A stretch of DNA of 64,000 nt from Acinetobacter baylyi DSM 14961 = CIP 107474 (GCF_000368685.1 NZ_KB849625.1:434001-498000); one strand, 5' to 3'; positions 1 to 9,395 are shown, counted from the stretch's first letter. The notes: generated from the sequence alone by a model not told the origin. A program made the numbers and translations.

Positions 1-151
1 TCAAGTACGGTATTAAACTAAACAGTCAGATCGAAATCATGTCTTTAGCCTTATATAACCTGTTTCAATTCAGTAACATGCTTTAATTAACTTTATACAG
101 ATCAATTCGAACTGATGTGTATGCTAATAACAATGTATAAGGAGTAAAAGA
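1..151. other. Upstream region of first gene
   Basis: No gene was recognised here. The region is AT-rich and ends in a strong ribosome binding site (AAGGAG, 7 bases before the ATG at 152). A TATGCT hexamer near 120 could be a -10 element, but no convincing -35 accompanies it. Confidence 0.4.
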
Positions 152-511
152 ATGAATCTTGAATATACCCATAAACCTAATTATTTCTTTTATGCGCAAT
201 TATTTATTCGCCATATAGAAACTTATATACAAAAACATCCTGATGTCCTTCATGCTACCTTTGAGTTGAGCGATATTTATGATTTATTTCGTCAAGATTA
301 TGCATCATCAACCACCAATCTCGACAGTATCCTAAATATTGCCGATGAATACAAAGTTGAAACTTTAAATAGTGGTGATCAGAAGCTAATTACCCATTAT
401 AAAATTGATGCAGAAAACAATTCACTCACCATTGATTTTGATGAAGATGCCGCTAAAAGTTTACAGCAAGGTAAATCTTTAGTTGCACCAGATGCGAACC
501 AGTACGAATAA
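152..511 (+). CDS. Small hypothetical protein (119 aa)
   Basis: I do not recognise this family. The product is soluble-looking and acidic, with no signal peptide, membrane segment or cysteine. It begins with an aromatic-rich stretch (NYFFYAQLFIRHIETYI, residues 10-26) and continues with a helical pattern around 'DIYDLFRQDY'. The start is well supported by an AAGGAG site 7 bases upstream. It is a single-gene unit closed by a bidirectional terminator shared with the convergent bfmS. Coding quality looks real, but the function is unknown. Confidence 0.75.
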   Translation: MNLEYTHKPNYFFYAQLFIRHIETYIQKHPDVLHATFELSDIYDLFRQDYASSTTNLDSILNIADEYKVETLNSGDQKLITHYKIDAENNSLTIDFDEDAAKSLQQGKSLVAPDANQYE

Positions 512-523
512 CTTTTAAAATTT

Positions 524-559
524 AAAAAACAAGGCAGTTTATCGCTGCCTTGTTTTTTT
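524..559. terminator. Bidirectional intrinsic terminator
   Basis: A 9-bp stem (acaaggcag / ctgccttgt) is flanked by an A-run on the left and a T-run on the right. It lies between the convergent first gene and bfmS and can serve both. Confidence 0.85.
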
Positions 560-562
560 GTT

Positions 563-2203
563 CTATATCGATTTTTTCTTTTTACTATTTTCATTAAAAC
601 GTTTTGCAGGCCACTGCATCACAAAGCGGGCGCCGCCTAATTCTGGACTTTCATCTACCTGGATGGTTCCACCAAACCAATAGGCAATACGACTCACAAT
701 CGAAAGCCCCAAACCATAGCCGCCAGAAGCACGTGTACGACTATCATCTAAACGAGCAAATGCTTCAAATACTCTCGCGCGATCTTCTTCAGCAATACCC
801 GCACCATCGTCTTCCACACAGATAAATGCATGACCATCTGGATGAATTCCACCAGAAATTCGCACCTTATCATTGCAGTAACGCACGGCATTACCTACCA
901 GATTTTGAACCACACGATGCAAATAACGACGCTCTGCATCGACCATAACATAAGTGGGCGGTGGAATGAGTTCAATTTCTTTTTGGGTTTTGAGTGCTTC
1001 AGTTTCAATGGCTACCTGATTAAGCAGATCGACCAGTATGATCTCTTCAAAATCAAGCGAAGGTGTACCCTGCTCCAACTTGGCATAGGTCATGATTTCA
1101 TCAATTAAGGTATTCAGTGCCTCAATATCACGGTCAATCATTTCCATTTGCTGAATACGATAATTGTAGTCATCTTCTTCAGCGAGCATTTCCATTCCAA
1201 AACGAATACGTGCAACAGGTGTTCTTAGTTCATGGGAAACTGCACGCATCAACTCACGTTGTGCCTCAATCAAACGCTGAATATGATCCGACATATTATT
1301 ATAACTTGATGCCAGATTTGCCATTTCATCACTTCCCTCAATCGGGACACGTAATGATAAATCACCAGACTTCATGCGGTTGAGTGCATAACGTACCTGA
1401 CGAATCTTTCGTTCAAGTGGTAAAATTAAACCATAAACACCCAGACTAAGCAGAAACAAACTAAATAAGGTAATTCCAGCAGAGAGTTGAAATGGCATCC
1501 AGTTGAATAATGGCACAGGCCCGAGTACCAAAGCTTGCATTGGATTGTTTGGCATGGGTGAGATAATCGAAATCGTGGTTCCACGAATGGTCGCATTATC
1601 TTTATAGAGCATCACACTTTGATCCTGACGTAAACGCCCGATCTGCTCCGAGTCCAAATTCAAATCTTTAACATCATAAATATTAATTGGATAAGAAAAA
1701 TATTTCTGAATTTTTTGAACGTATTGTTTTTCCTGTCCAGGATAAAAAATCAGATAATCCAGGATAAAAATAGGCAGCGCCTTCATTTGACGCTCACCAA
1801 TTTTATCTACCTTAATATAAAGGAAGTGTTTTGGATCATCCTTTAAGCCAATGACCACATAAGCAATTGAGGTTTCAGCATCATAACGAACAACTGATTT
1901 TTGCTCATCCAGACGTTTCTTCTCTGTACGTGATAACTCGATTTTGCTGGCATCGATATAATAGATGGGCAACTCAAGTAGATCAGAGGCATCTGATATC
2001 CAGTCTAATTTTTGTTGTTTTGTAGGCTGCCGAGCAATTCCTTCACCAATGACATAAGAAATGCCATCGGTCAATGATTCACGATATTCTTGAGCACGCT
2101 GGTAGTTAATAATCTGTACAAGTAAGTAGCCAAATAAAGCAACCAACATGACCAGAACGACCAAGCCTGCATAAATGCGCAAAAAAATACTGTGTTTAAA
2201 CAC
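563..2203 (-). CDS. bfmS: BfmS sensor histidine kinase
   Basis: Inner-membrane sensor kinase that pairs with BfmR; in A. baumannii the pair controls envelope, capsule and biofilm genes (established). The 546-aa protein has a membrane helix at about residues 8-32 and a periplasmic sensor domain to about 235. A second membrane helix follows at about 236-262, then HAMP, HisKA and HATPase domains. The phospho-acceptor is His324 in 'AVSHELRTP'. ATPase motifs are visible as 'NAVRYC' (N box), 'DDGAGI' (G1) and 'GGYGLGLSIV' (G2). The start codon is GTG, preceded by TAAGG. It lies 46 bp downstream of bfmR in the same operon. Confidence 0.95.
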   Translation of the reverse strand: MFKHSIFLRIYAGLVVLVMLVALFGYLLVQIINYQRAQEYRESLTDGISYVIGEGIARQPTKQQKLDWISDASDLLELPIYYIDASKIELSRTEKKRLDEQKSVVRYDAETSIAYVVIGLKDDPKHFLYIKVDKIGERQMKALPIFILDYLIFYPGQEKQYVQKIQKYFSYPINIYDVKDLNLDSEQIGRLRQDQSVMLYKDNATIRGTTISIISPMPNNPMQALVLGPVPLFNWMPFQLSAGITLFSLFLLSLGVYGLILPLERKIRQVRYALNRMKSGDLSLRVPIEGSDEMANLASSYNNMSDHIQRLIEAQRELMRAVSHELRTPVARIRFGMEMLAEEDDYNYRIQQMEMIDRDIEALNTLIDEIMTYAKLEQGTPSLDFEEIILVDLLNQVAIETEALKTQKEIELIPPPTYVMVDAERRYLHRVVQNLVGNAVRYCNDKVRISGGIHPDGHAFICVEDDGAGIAEEDRARVFEAFARLDDSRTRASGGYGLGLSIVSRIAYWFGGTIQVDESPELGGARFVMQWPAKRFNENSKKKKSI

Positions 2204-2249
2204 TCGATCAGCCTTAAATGGAAGTTTTACTCATCACCATTACTTGCTT

Positions 2250-2966
2250 TTACAAGCCATTGGTTTCCTTCACAAACAAGTAACCTTTACTGCGCACAGT
2301 TTTGATACGTTTTGGATTTTCAGGATCATCACCAATTTTTGGACGAATACGTGAAATACGAACGTCAATCGAACGATCTTGACCATCATATTCAATGCCA
2401 CGAAGACGCTCAAAAATATCTTCACGCGATAGGATCCGGCCCGCGTTTGAAGCGAGTAACCACAATAAATCATATTCGGCACTGGTAAAATCGACCAGCT
2501 CGCCATTTAAAGTTACCGAACGACCACCATTATCAATGACTAAATCATCAAATTCGATACGTTGAGCAACTTCATCCTCAACAGTCTTGTCTGTACGACG
2601 CAACAAAGCACGAATTCGTGCCAGTAATACACGTGGCTGAACAGGTTTAGCAACATAGTCATCTGCACCCATTTCCAGACCCAAAACCTGATCCATATCT
2701 TCAGTTCTGGCTGTAAGCATCAAAATCGGCTGATGATAATGTGGACGCACTTCACGACAAACCGTTAAGCCGTCTGCACCTGGCAACATCACATCAAGTA
2801 CGACCAAATCAGGCTGTTCACTAATAATGCGACGAATGGCGCGATTACCGTCAGTTTCAACACCCACTTCCAATCCGTTACGGATTAAATATTCTTGTGT
2901 CAGACGTGCCAGACGCTCATCATCTTCAACAATTAAAATCTTGGGTAACTTTTCTTCTTGGCTCAT
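2250..2966 (-). CDS. bfmR: BfmR response regulator
   Basis: OmpR/PhoB-type transcription factor, 238 aa, partner of BfmS. The receiver domain covers about residues 8-120, with acidic pocket E14/D15/D16 and phospho-acceptor Asp58 in 'LVVLDVMLPG'. The K of 'VAKPVQ' supplies the conserved lysine. The C-terminal winged helix (about 135-235) ends in 'IKTVRSKGYLFV'. I chose the ATG at 2966 (MSQEEKLPK) because AGGGG lies just upstream and the receiver domain starts right after it. A longer in-frame reading to 3110 adds 48 unconserved residues. It is divergent from nrdA. Confidence 0.95.
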   Translation of the reverse strand: MSQEEKLPKILIVEDDERLARLTQEYLIRNGLEVGVETDGNRAIRRIISEQPDLVVLDVMLPGADGLTVCREVRPHYHQPILMLTARTEDMDQVLGLEMGADDYVAKPVQPRVLLARIRALLRRTDKTVEDEVAQRIEFDDLVIDNGGRSVTLNGELVDFTSAEYDLLWLLASNAGRILSREDIFERLRGIEYDGQDRSIDVRISRIRPKIGDDPENPKRIKTVRSKGYLFVKETNGL

Positions 2967-3256
2967 ACTTTTGCCCCTATGATCTATTGGAGTGTATCTA
3001 TCAAAATCCAGCAGATACACTGACTTAATAGATTGCAATATACACACGTTTACATTGTAAACAAGTCCTCGTTCACCAAACTGATACATCTCGGTTGCAT
3101 TTTGTTGCATTTTTATTAAGTGTTGAATTTTCAGATGTTTTTAATCTGATTTTAGTCACAGATTACAAGTTCGCCAATCGTCGGTTAGTACGTCCAAATA
3201 TTAAACAAATTATTTCATTGATCGAAATACAGTAGCCTAAATGTTTGTTTTTTGAG

Positions 3257-3265
3257 TTATCCACA
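3257..3265 (+). promoter_or_regulatory. DnaA box (TTATCCACA)
   Basis: Exact match to the consensus DnaA-binding 9-mer, 246 bp before the nrdA start. In E. coli, nrdAB is controlled by DnaA through such boxes (established). A role here is inferred from position and perfect match; a single 9-mer can occur by chance in AT-rich DNA. Confidence 0.6.
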
Positions 3266-3379
3266 AACTTATCTATACGCAATTTTCAGGCTCTTTGTTA
3301 TGCTATGCATCGCAGAATCATGCACATATCAAATGAAAAAAGAATTAAAGAAAAGTCAAGATTGATATCAAGCTTAAAT

Positions 3380-3427
3380 TCCCGTATCTTGTGCCTATAA
3401 ACAATATTAACCACTAAGTCTTGTGTT
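3380..3427 (+). promoter_or_regulatory. Tandem NrdR-like boxes upstream of nrdA
   Basis: Two related 16-mers occur at 3380-3395 (right half TATCTTGTGC) and 3412-3427 (CCACTAAGTCTTGTGT). Their shared CTTGTG cores are exactly 32 bp apart, about three helical turns. NrdR repressor sites are typically paired imperfect palindromes of this length, 31-32 bp apart, before ribonucleotide reductase operons (established). Box 2 keeps both half-sites (CCACT / TTGTGT); box 1 has a weak left half. The sites sit 84-131 bp before the nrdA ATG. nrdR itself is not in this window. Confidence 0.6.
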
Positions 3428-3510
3428 TATCCCTCAAACATCGTGCACAAAATTGCCCGGTTCAAACGGTCCATGAACATAACTACAGATGATAATGGAG
3501 CTATGCTGAC

Positions 3511-6336
3511 ATGAGCGTAATCACTTCAACTCCTGGACAACTTCAGGTGATTAAACGCAATGGAGAAGTTGCTACCTTTGATGCAGAAAAAATTTCTGTT
3601 GCGATTGGAAAAGCATTTTTGGCTGTTGAAGGTCAGCAGAGTGCCGACTCAAGTCGCATTCATGACCGAATCAGTCAGTTAACCGAAATGGTGTTAAACA
3701 CCTTTAATCGCCGTTTACCTTCTGGCGGAACCATTCATATTGAAGAAATTCAGGATCAGGTTGAACTTGCGCTGATGCGTACAGGCGAGCATAAAATTGC
3801 ACGTTCTTATGTCATCTATCGTGAGCAACGCAGTAACGCACGTCAACAGTCTGGTGCCAACCACCACCCTACGCTACAAATCACAGATGCCCAAGGTCAA
3901 TTGCAACCCCTTGATCTAGATGCACTTAAAGCAACTGTAGAAAAAGCGGCAGAAGGTCTGGAAGGTATTGAAATTCAGGCGATTGTAGAAGAAACCGTCA
4001 AAAATCTTTATAACGGCGTGAAAGTCAGCGATATTGCCACCACCATGATGATGGCAACCCGTACCCGTATTGAACACGAGCCAAACTACACCTATGTCAC
4101 TGCACGTTTATTACGTAATGAGCTTGTGGCTAAAGGTCTTGAGTTCTTAGGTCTGTCTGAAGATACCGCAGAAAATGATGCGCTTGAGACGTTCTTAAAA
4201 AAAGGTGTGGAACTTGAGCTTTTAGACCCTGAGCTTCTCAACTTTGATTTGGCGACTCTTGCTGCTGCGATCCAACCAGAGCGTTCAAACCAATTTACTT
4301 ACTTGGGTTTACAAACGCTATACGACCGTTACTTCATTCACTCTGATGGTGTTCGTTACGAATTACCACAATTATTTTTCATGCGTGTGTCGATGGGTCT
4401 TGCGATCAACGAAGACAACCGCGAAGAACGTGCGATTGAGTTTTATAACTTGCTGTCAAGCTTTGACTACATGGCTTCGACACCAACCCTGTTTAACTCA
4501 GGTACATTGCGTCCACAATTATCAAGCTGTTACCTCACCACTATTGGTGATGATCTGTACAACATCTATGGTGCCATCCGTGACAACGCGATGCTGTCTA
4601 AATGGGCAGGTGGTTTAGGGAATGACTGGACACCAGTACGCGCTTTAAACTCCTACATCAAAGGGACTAATGGTAAATCTCAGGGTGTAGTTCCATTCCT
4701 GAAAGTTGCCAATGACACGGCTGTTGCAGTGAACCAAGGTGGTAAGCGTAAAGGTGCAGTCTGTGCATACCTTGAAACTTGGCATCTCGACATCGAAGAA
4801 TTTCTTGAGCTGCGTAAAAACACAGGTGATGACCGTCGTCGTACTCACGATATGAATACTGCAAACTGGCTTCCAGACTTATTCATGCAACGTGTATTTG
4901 AGGATGGTGAATGGACACTATTTACCCCTTCAGAAGTGCCAGACCTACATGACCTGACTGGCGAAGAATTTGCACAGCGTTATGCATATTATGAGTCTAT
5001 AGCGAAAGAACAGAACTTGCTGCATAAGAAAGTTCGTGCACAAGATTTATGGCGCAAAATGCTTTCTATGTTGTTTGAAACAGGCCATCCTTGGATTACT
5101 TTCAAAGATGTATGTAACCTGCGTTCACCACAACAGCACGTCGGTGTGGTTCACTCATCAAACTTGTGTACAGAAATCACCCTTAACACCAGCGATGATG
5201 AAATTGCAGTATGTAACTTAGGTTCGATTAATTTGGTCCAACACGTACAAGGCGGTGTTCTTGATCGTGACAAGTTAGCACGTACCATCAAAACAGCGGT
5301 ACGTATGCTCGACAACGTGATCGATATCAACTACTACGCTGTACCACAGGCGAAAAACTCAAATCTTAAGCATCGTCCAGTTGGTATGGGCATCATGGGC
5401 TTCCAAGATGCACTTTATGAAATGAACATGGCTTATGGTTCTGATGAGGCGGTTAATTTTGCTGATGAATCGATGGAAGTGATCAGCTACTATGCGATCC
5501 AGACATCAAGTGATTTGGCAATCGAACGTGGCGTTTACTCGACATTTAAAGGTTCATTGTGGGATCAAGGTATCCTGCCAATTGACTCGTTAGATATCGT
5601 GGCTAAATCACGTCCTGAGCGCATGTTTGAAGTTGATCGTACACAGCGCCTGGACTGGGATACCCTACGCAATAAAGTCCAAAAAGACGGTATGCGTAAC
5701 TCGAATGTCATGGCGATTGCACCAACGGCAACCATTTCAAACATTTGTGGTGTATCTCAATCGATTGAACCCACTTTCCAGAACTTGTATGTAAAATCAA
5801 ACTTGTCTGGTGAGTTTACAGTGATCAACCCTTACCTTGTACGTGCGTTAAAAGAACGTGGTTTGTGGGATACTGTAATGGTGAATGACCTGAAACACTT
5901 TGAAGGTTCGGTACAAAAAATTGCCCGTATTCCTGAAGAATTAAAGGCAATCTTTGCAACTGCATTTGAAGTTGAACCACGCTGGATTGTAGATGCTGCT
6001 TCTCGTCGTCAAAAGTGGATTGATCAGGCACAATCTTTGAATCTGTACATTGCAGGCGCAAATGGTAAGAAACTAGATATCACCTATAAAATGGCGTGGT
6101 TACGTGGTCTTAAAACAACTTACTATCTCCGTGCATTAGGTGCAACATCTGCCGAGAAATCAACCATCAACACAGGTGCATTGAATGCAGTAAAACCAAC
6201 AACTGTCGCAGCACCAGTTGCTGCCGTCGCTCAGGAAACTAAACCAGAAGTGACAGCAGAAGATGGTTTCACCACAGCAGCACCAGTACCTATGGCTTGC
6301 TCAATCGACAATCCAGATTGTGAAGCGTGTCAGTAA
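3511..6336 (+). CDS. nrdA: Ribonucleotide reductase class Ia, alpha subunit
   Basis: Catalytic subunit that reduces ribonucleoside diphosphates to deoxy forms, working with NrdB. At 941 aa it is much longer than E. coli NrdA (761). The N-terminus appears to hold two ATP-cone-like regulatory modules, one from 'VIKRNGEVATFDAEKIS' (about 13-100) and a second at about 125-215, as in Pseudomonas NrdA. Active-site cysteines are visible: C340 ('LSSCYL'), the thiyl position C553 ('SSNLCTEI') and C568 ('AVCNLGSINL'). The C-terminal shuttle pair is C937/C940 ('DCEACQ'). A GGAG site precedes the ATG. Confidence 0.96.
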   Translation: MSVITSTPGQLQVIKRNGEVATFDAEKISVAIGKAFLAVEGQQSADSSRIHDRISQLTEMVLNTFNRRLPSGGTIHIEEIQDQVELALMRTGEHKIARSYVIYREQRSNARQQSGANHHPTLQITDAQGQLQPLDLDALKATVEKAAEGLEGIEIQAIVEETVKNLYNGVKVSDIATTMMMATRTRIEHEPNYTYVTARLLRNELVAKGLEFLGLSEDTAENDALETFLKKGVELELLDPELLNFDLATLAAAIQPERSNQFTYLGLQTLYDRYFIHSDGVRYELPQLFFMRVSMGLAINEDNREERAIEFYNLLSSFDYMASTPTLFNSGTLRPQLSSCYLTTIGDDLYNIYGAIRDNAMLSKWAGGLGNDWTPVRALNSYIKGTNGKSQGVVPFLKVANDTAVAVNQGGKRKGAVCAYLETWHLDIEEFLELRKNTGDDRRRTHDMNTANWLPDLFMQRVFEDGEWTLFTPSEVPDLHDLTGEEFAQRYAYYESIAKEQNLLHKKVRAQDLWRKMLSMLFETGHPWITFKDVCNLRSPQQHVGVVHSSNLCTEITLNTSDDEIAVCNLGSINLVQHVQGGVLDRDKLARTIKTAVRMLDNVIDINYYAVPQAKNSNLKHRPVGMGIMGFQDALYEMNMAYGSDEAVNFADESMEVISYYAIQTSSDLAIERGVYSTFKGSLWDQGILPIDSLDIVAKSRPERMFEVDRTQRLDWDTLRNKVQKDGMRNSNVMAIAPTATISNICGVSQSIEPTFQNLYVKSNLSGEFTVINPYLVRALKERGLWDTVMVNDLKHFEGSVQKIARIPEELKAIFATAFEVEPRWIVDAASRRQKWIDQAQSLNLYIAGANGKKLDITYKMAWLRGLKTTYYLRALGATSAEKSTINTGALNAVKPTTVAAPVAAVAQETKPEVTAEDGFTTAAPVPMACSIDNPDCEACQ

Positions 6337-6345
6337 GACACCATA

Positions 6346-6374
6346 AAGGAAATATCAGAATCTGATATTTCCTT
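6346..6374 (+). repeat. Perfect hairpin after nrdA
   Basis: A 13-bp perfect inverted repeat (aaggaaatatcag / ctgatatttcctt) with a 3-base AAT loop, 10 bases after the nrdA stop. There is no clean T-run beyond it. It may be an mRNA-stabilising or processing hairpin that separates nrdA from the small ORF and nrdB, rather than a full terminator. Confidence 0.7.
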
Positions 6375-6396
6375 CTACGAGAGCGGGGTAAAAATC

Positions 6397-6525
6397 ATGT
6401 TACATCTGAGTCATAACTACACATTAGGCTTGATGGTACTGATTTTTGCCTTCGTTTTCTTTTACGCACCGATGGTTTACGCTTTTTTTAAAATTCGTAA
6501 ACAGCAGCGTAATCAAAATAAGTAG
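6397..6525 (+). CDS. Small single-span membrane protein (42 aa)
   Basis: A 42-codon ORF between nrdA and nrdB that begins MLHLSHNYTLGLMVLIFAF and ends in the basic tail KIRKQQRNQNK. It has one hydrophobic helix (about residues 9-31), so it is predicted to cross the inner membrane once with the basic C-terminus in the cytoplasm. AGCGGGG lies 8 bases upstream as a plausible ribosome binding site. I do not recognise the family. It is too short for standard gene callers, and its conservation between nrdA and nrdB in relatives would settle whether it is real. Confidence 0.55.
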   Translation: MLHLSHNYTLGLMVLIFAFVFFYAPMVYAFFKIRKQQRNQNK

Positions 6526-6535
6526 TGGGGATATC

Positions 6536-6560
6536 TGTTCTAATGAATAATTTTAGAACA
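6536..6560. repeat. Short inverted repeat before nrdB
   Basis: tgttcta (6536-6542) and tagaaca (6554-6560) form a 7-bp inverted repeat with an 11-base spacer. It could be a small operator or a hairpin upstream of nrdB. No factor can be assigned from sequence. Confidence 0.35.
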
Positions 6561-6664
6561 TCTATCGACAAAACTTAATTTTGCTTACACATAATAAGCG
6601 TATAGTAATGGCATCTTCGTAGAAAGGTGTCGATAACGATATTAACAACGAAGAGAGAATTGAG

Positions 6665-7948
6665 ATGTCTATCCTGAGTTGGGACGATTTAGAAGATGAT
6701 TCGCAAAAACCGGCTGCACATGAACACAAGCCTGCGCCCGTCGATACGCAAAAAGCGCCAGCTGCGCCGTTGGTATCTGATGCAGAGCCATCATCGCCGC
6801 GTGTGGCAACTGCACAATCCTCTGGAACCGATTCCATGCGATCAACAGATCCAACCGATCCGGTGGCTCGAGCATCTGAGTCCCTAAAACATCTGGACAT
6901 TACGGCTGGTCTGCAAGAGATTGAAACTGGTGCCGCACGTGTACAGGTTGATGATAAAGCCATGATCAACTGCCGTGCAGACTTAAACCAGCTTGTACCA
7001 TTTAAATACGAATGGGCTTGGCAGAAGTATCTGGATGGTTGCGCCAACCACTGGATGCCACAAGAAGTTAACATGAACCACGACATCGCACTCTGGAAGT
7101 CTGAAAATGGCTTAACCGAAGATGAACGTGTGATTGTAAAACGTAATCTTGGCTTCTTCTCTACTGCAGACTCACTGGTTGCAAATAATCTGGTTCTTGC
7201 GATCTATCGCCTCATTACCAACCCCGAATGCCGTCAGTATATTTTGCGTCAGGCATTTGAAGAAGCCATTCATACACATGCATACCAGTACTGTATCGAA
7301 TCTTTGGGTATGGATGAAGGCGAAATCTTCAATATGTATCACGAGATTCCAAGTGTTGCACGCAAAGCAGCATGGGGCTTGAAATATACACAATCTTTGA
7401 GCGATCCAAAGTTTGAAACAGGAACCCCTGAAACAGATCAGCAGCTTTTGCGTAACCTGATTGCATTCTACTGCGTACTTGAAGGGATCTTCTTCTATTG
7501 TGGCTTTACTCAAATTTTGAGTATGGGCCGTCGTAATAAGATGAATGGTGTTTCTGAGCAATTCCAGTACATCTTGCGTGACGAATCAATGCATGTAAAC
7601 TTCGGGATCGACATGATCAACCAGATCAAGATCGAAAACCCGCACTTGTGGACAGCAGAGTTCCAACAAGAAGTGATTCAGATGATTGTGGAAGGTACAT
7701 TACTTGAAATCGAATATGCACGTGACACCATGCCACGTGGTGTATTAGGTATGAATGCTGCCATGATGGAAGAGTACTTGAAGTTTATCTGTAACCGCCG
7801 TTTGGCACAGCTTGGTTTGCCAGAGCAATATCGTGGCGTGAACAACCCATTTCAGTGGATGTCTGAAATGATGGACTTACGTAAAGAGAAGAATTTCTTC
7901 GAAACGCGCGTAACAGACTATCAGACAGGTGGCGCTTTGAGTTGGTGA
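6665..7948 (+). CDS. nrdB: Ribonucleotide reductase class Ia, beta subunit
   Basis: Radical-generating partner of NrdA. The core from about residue 95 keeps the di-iron ligands seen in the family: 'EEAIHTHAY' (Glu, His), 'EGIFFYCGF' (Glu) and '[10 protein letters not shown]' (Glu, His). The radical tyrosine is present at Tyr207, four residues after the His, so it should be a tyrosyl-radical class Ia enzyme. At 427 aa it exceeds E. coli NrdB (376) because of an Ala/Pro/Ser-rich N-terminal extension (about residues 10-85) of unknown role. The start follows AAGAGAG. It is 328 bp from nrdA and could have its own promoter. Confidence 0.96.
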   Translation: MSILSWDDLEDDSQKPAAHEHKPAPVDTQKAPAAPLVSDAEPSSPRVATAQSSGTDSMRSTDPTDPVARASESLKHLDITAGLQEIETGAARVQVDDKAMINCRADLNQLVPFKYEWAWQKYLDGCANHWMPQEVNMNHDIALWKSENGLTEDERVIVKRNLGFFSTADSLVANNLVLAIYRLITNPECRQYILRQAFEEAIHTHAYQYCIESLGMDEGEIFNMYHEIPSVARKAAWGLKYTQSLSDPKFETGTPETDQQLLRNLIAFYCVLEGIFFYCGFTQILSMGRRNKMNGVSEQFQYILRDESMHVNFGIDMINQIKIENPHLWTAEFQQEVIQMIVEGTLLEIEYARDTMPRGVLGMNAAMMEEYLKFICNRRLAQLGLPEQYRGVNNPFQWMSEMMDLRKEKNFFETRVTDYQTGGALSW

Positions 7949-7970
7949 AATAAGTTATTGATAATATTCA

Positions 7971-8000
7971 AAAAAACCGTCTTTTAATAGGCGGTTTTTT
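7971..8000 (+). terminator. Intrinsic terminator after nrdB
   Basis: aaaaaaccg (7971-7979) pairs with cggtttttt (7992-8000), giving a stem followed by a T-run 22 bp after the nrdB stop. Confidence 0.8.
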
Positions 8001-8059
8001 CATACTTAATTTCTTAGTTATTTAAAATGATCAAGATCATCCTGAATTAACCTTTCATT

Positions 8060-8395
8060 TTAACCAGTCAAATCTTTGACTGTAGCGGTTGTCCCATTAT
8101 TTTTAACAGACTCAATTCCCTTATCACGAGACTGTTCAGATGCATAAAACTGACTGGTTCCAATCACCTGATGATTGGCTGCCTTTAAATTAAAATAAGG
8201 TTTGTCATTTTTTGCAACTAAACGCTCGTATCGCGCGTCATCTGAACTATTTTTTTGTACAGATGCAATTCCATTTTCTGCCGATGCTTTGGCTTTATAC
8301 AGCTCGCTCGTCAAAATAATTTCACCATTTCCCGCTTTTAACACAAAACGATATTGCCCATCTTTTGCCTGACTAATTTCGTACCAACCTGACAT
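8060..8395 (-). CDS. DUF1508 (YegP-like) protein
   Basis: A 111-aa protein made of two copies of the DUF1508 repeat. Repeat 1 covers about residues 5-53 ('GQYRFVLKAGNGEIILTSELY') and repeat 2 about 57-104 ('KPYFNLKAANHQVIGTSQFY'). Each copy ends in a 'GI.SV..N' turn. The family is widespread in bacteria and its biochemical function is unknown. It has no signal peptide and is likely a small cytosolic protein. It stands as a single gene. Confidence 0.88.
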   Translation of the reverse strand: MSGWYEISQAKDGQYRFVLKAGNGEIILTSELYKAKASAENGIASVQKNSSDDARYERLVAKNDKPYFNLKAANHQVIGTSQFYASEQSRDKGIESVKNNGTTATVKDLTG

Positions 8396-8533
8396 CAGCT
8401 ATCCCCTGTTATTATGAGTTTCGTATTTTTTTTAAACAATGTATTCAAAATATAAAAGATTTTAATGATAGATAAAAGTCTATATTTATACTTTTCACTT
8501 CTCTTTTTTAGATATTATTTTCAGTGACCGTTT

Positions 8534-8938
8534 TTAAAATTTGCGAAAAATTACGTTTCCATTAAAACCAAGACTATCTTCTACACGTTGCCTCTGTATT
8601 GCAGCCAAATCCGAAAGATTAAAATAAGCGTACTCTGAGTGCTCGTGACTCAACTGAATTTTATGCTCTCGCGGTAACTTGCAGCGAAAGATACTCACAT
8701 GCGCATCGATATCGGAATGCAAATAAATGCCCGTAAGGATAGCATTTTCAATATCAACGCCTAGTTCCTCCAAGCACTCACGCTGTAACCCCTCAAAAAT
8801 TGTTTCTTGTGGATCAATAGCTCCCCCTAGCAATCCCCAAGCCAAATGACCATACGTAGCCTTAAGCAGTAAAATTTGTCCCTGTGGATTAATAATTACC
8901 GCATGTGCCCCTACACGATATCGGTCTAAAAATGCCAT
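8534..8938 (-). CDS. Nudix hydrolase (134 aa)
   Basis: Hydrolyses a nucleoside diphosphate linked to some other moiety; the substrate cannot be read from sequence. The Nudix box is complete: G39, E45, R53-E54, E57-E58 and G60 fit G-x5-E-x7-REUxEExGU ('GGAIDPQETIFEGLQRECLE'). Its length is that of the bare Nudix fold. It lies 47 bp downstream of the zinc-ribbon gene yjdM on the same strand and may share its transcript. Confidence 0.88.
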   Translation of the reverse strand: MAFLDRYRVGAHAVIINPQGQILLLKATYGHLAWGLLGGAIDPQETIFEGLQRECLEELGVDIENAILTGIYLHSDIDAHVSIFRCKLPREHKIQLSHEHSEYAYFNLSDLAAIQRQRVEDSLGFNGNVIFRKF

Positions 8939-8985
8939 GAATACTCCTGCAATAAAAAAGGGAGTTGTACTCCCTCTTCATCTGT

Positions 8986-9330
8986 TTATGCTTTTTTAAC
9001 AAATTCAGATTTCAGCTTGATTTGTCCAATGCCATCAATCTTACAATCGATATTATGTCCATCGGATGAATCTGGAACCAAACGAATATTTTTTACTTTG
9101 GTTCCAACTTTTACCACAGAAGAAGAACCCTTGATTTTCAAATCCTTAATTACGGTGACAGGATCACCATCGGCGAGTATATTTCCGTTTGCATCTTTAA
9201 TGATTTCATTTTCATCAAGCGCAGCAGCTTCCCCTTCTTTCCATTCGTAAGCACATTCAGGGCAAATCAATAAGTCATTATCTTGATAGGTATATTCTGA
9301 CTGACATTTAGGACAATGTGGTAAAGACAT
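8986..9330 (-). CDS. yjdM: YjdM/PhnA family zinc-ribbon protein
   Basis: A 114-aa protein with an N-terminal zinc ribbon (C7-x2-C10 and C23-x2-C26: 'CPKCQ', 'CPEC') followed by the PhnA/YjdM SH3-like domain ('[20 protein letters not shown]'). The family was once called alkylphosphonate utilisation protein PhnA, but that name rests on gene position in E. coli and no phosphonate genes are near here. The exact function is unknown. The start is an ATG directly before the first zinc knuckle. Confidence 0.9.
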   Translation of the reverse strand: MSLPHCPKCQSEYTYQDNDLLICPECAYEWKEGEAAALDENEIIKDANGNILADGDPVTVIKDLKIKGSSSVVKVGTKVKNIRLVPDSSDGHNIDCKIDGIGQIKLKSEFVKKA

Positions 9331-9395
9331 TAAAAAACTCGAAAAGCATTATTATGCCGTGAATTGTCTTTTTTTTCAAAAAATTGAAAAGAATT

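Larger units (their letters stand above)
2967..3510. promoter_or_regulatory. bfmR-nrdA divergent intergenic region
   Basis: A 544-bp gap between divergent bfmR and nrdA. It contains a perfect DnaA box and a pair of NrdR-like boxes, annotated separately, all nearer to nrdA. The bfmR-proximal part is AT-rich with no motif I can name. The length suits two independently regulated promoters. Confidence 0.6.
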
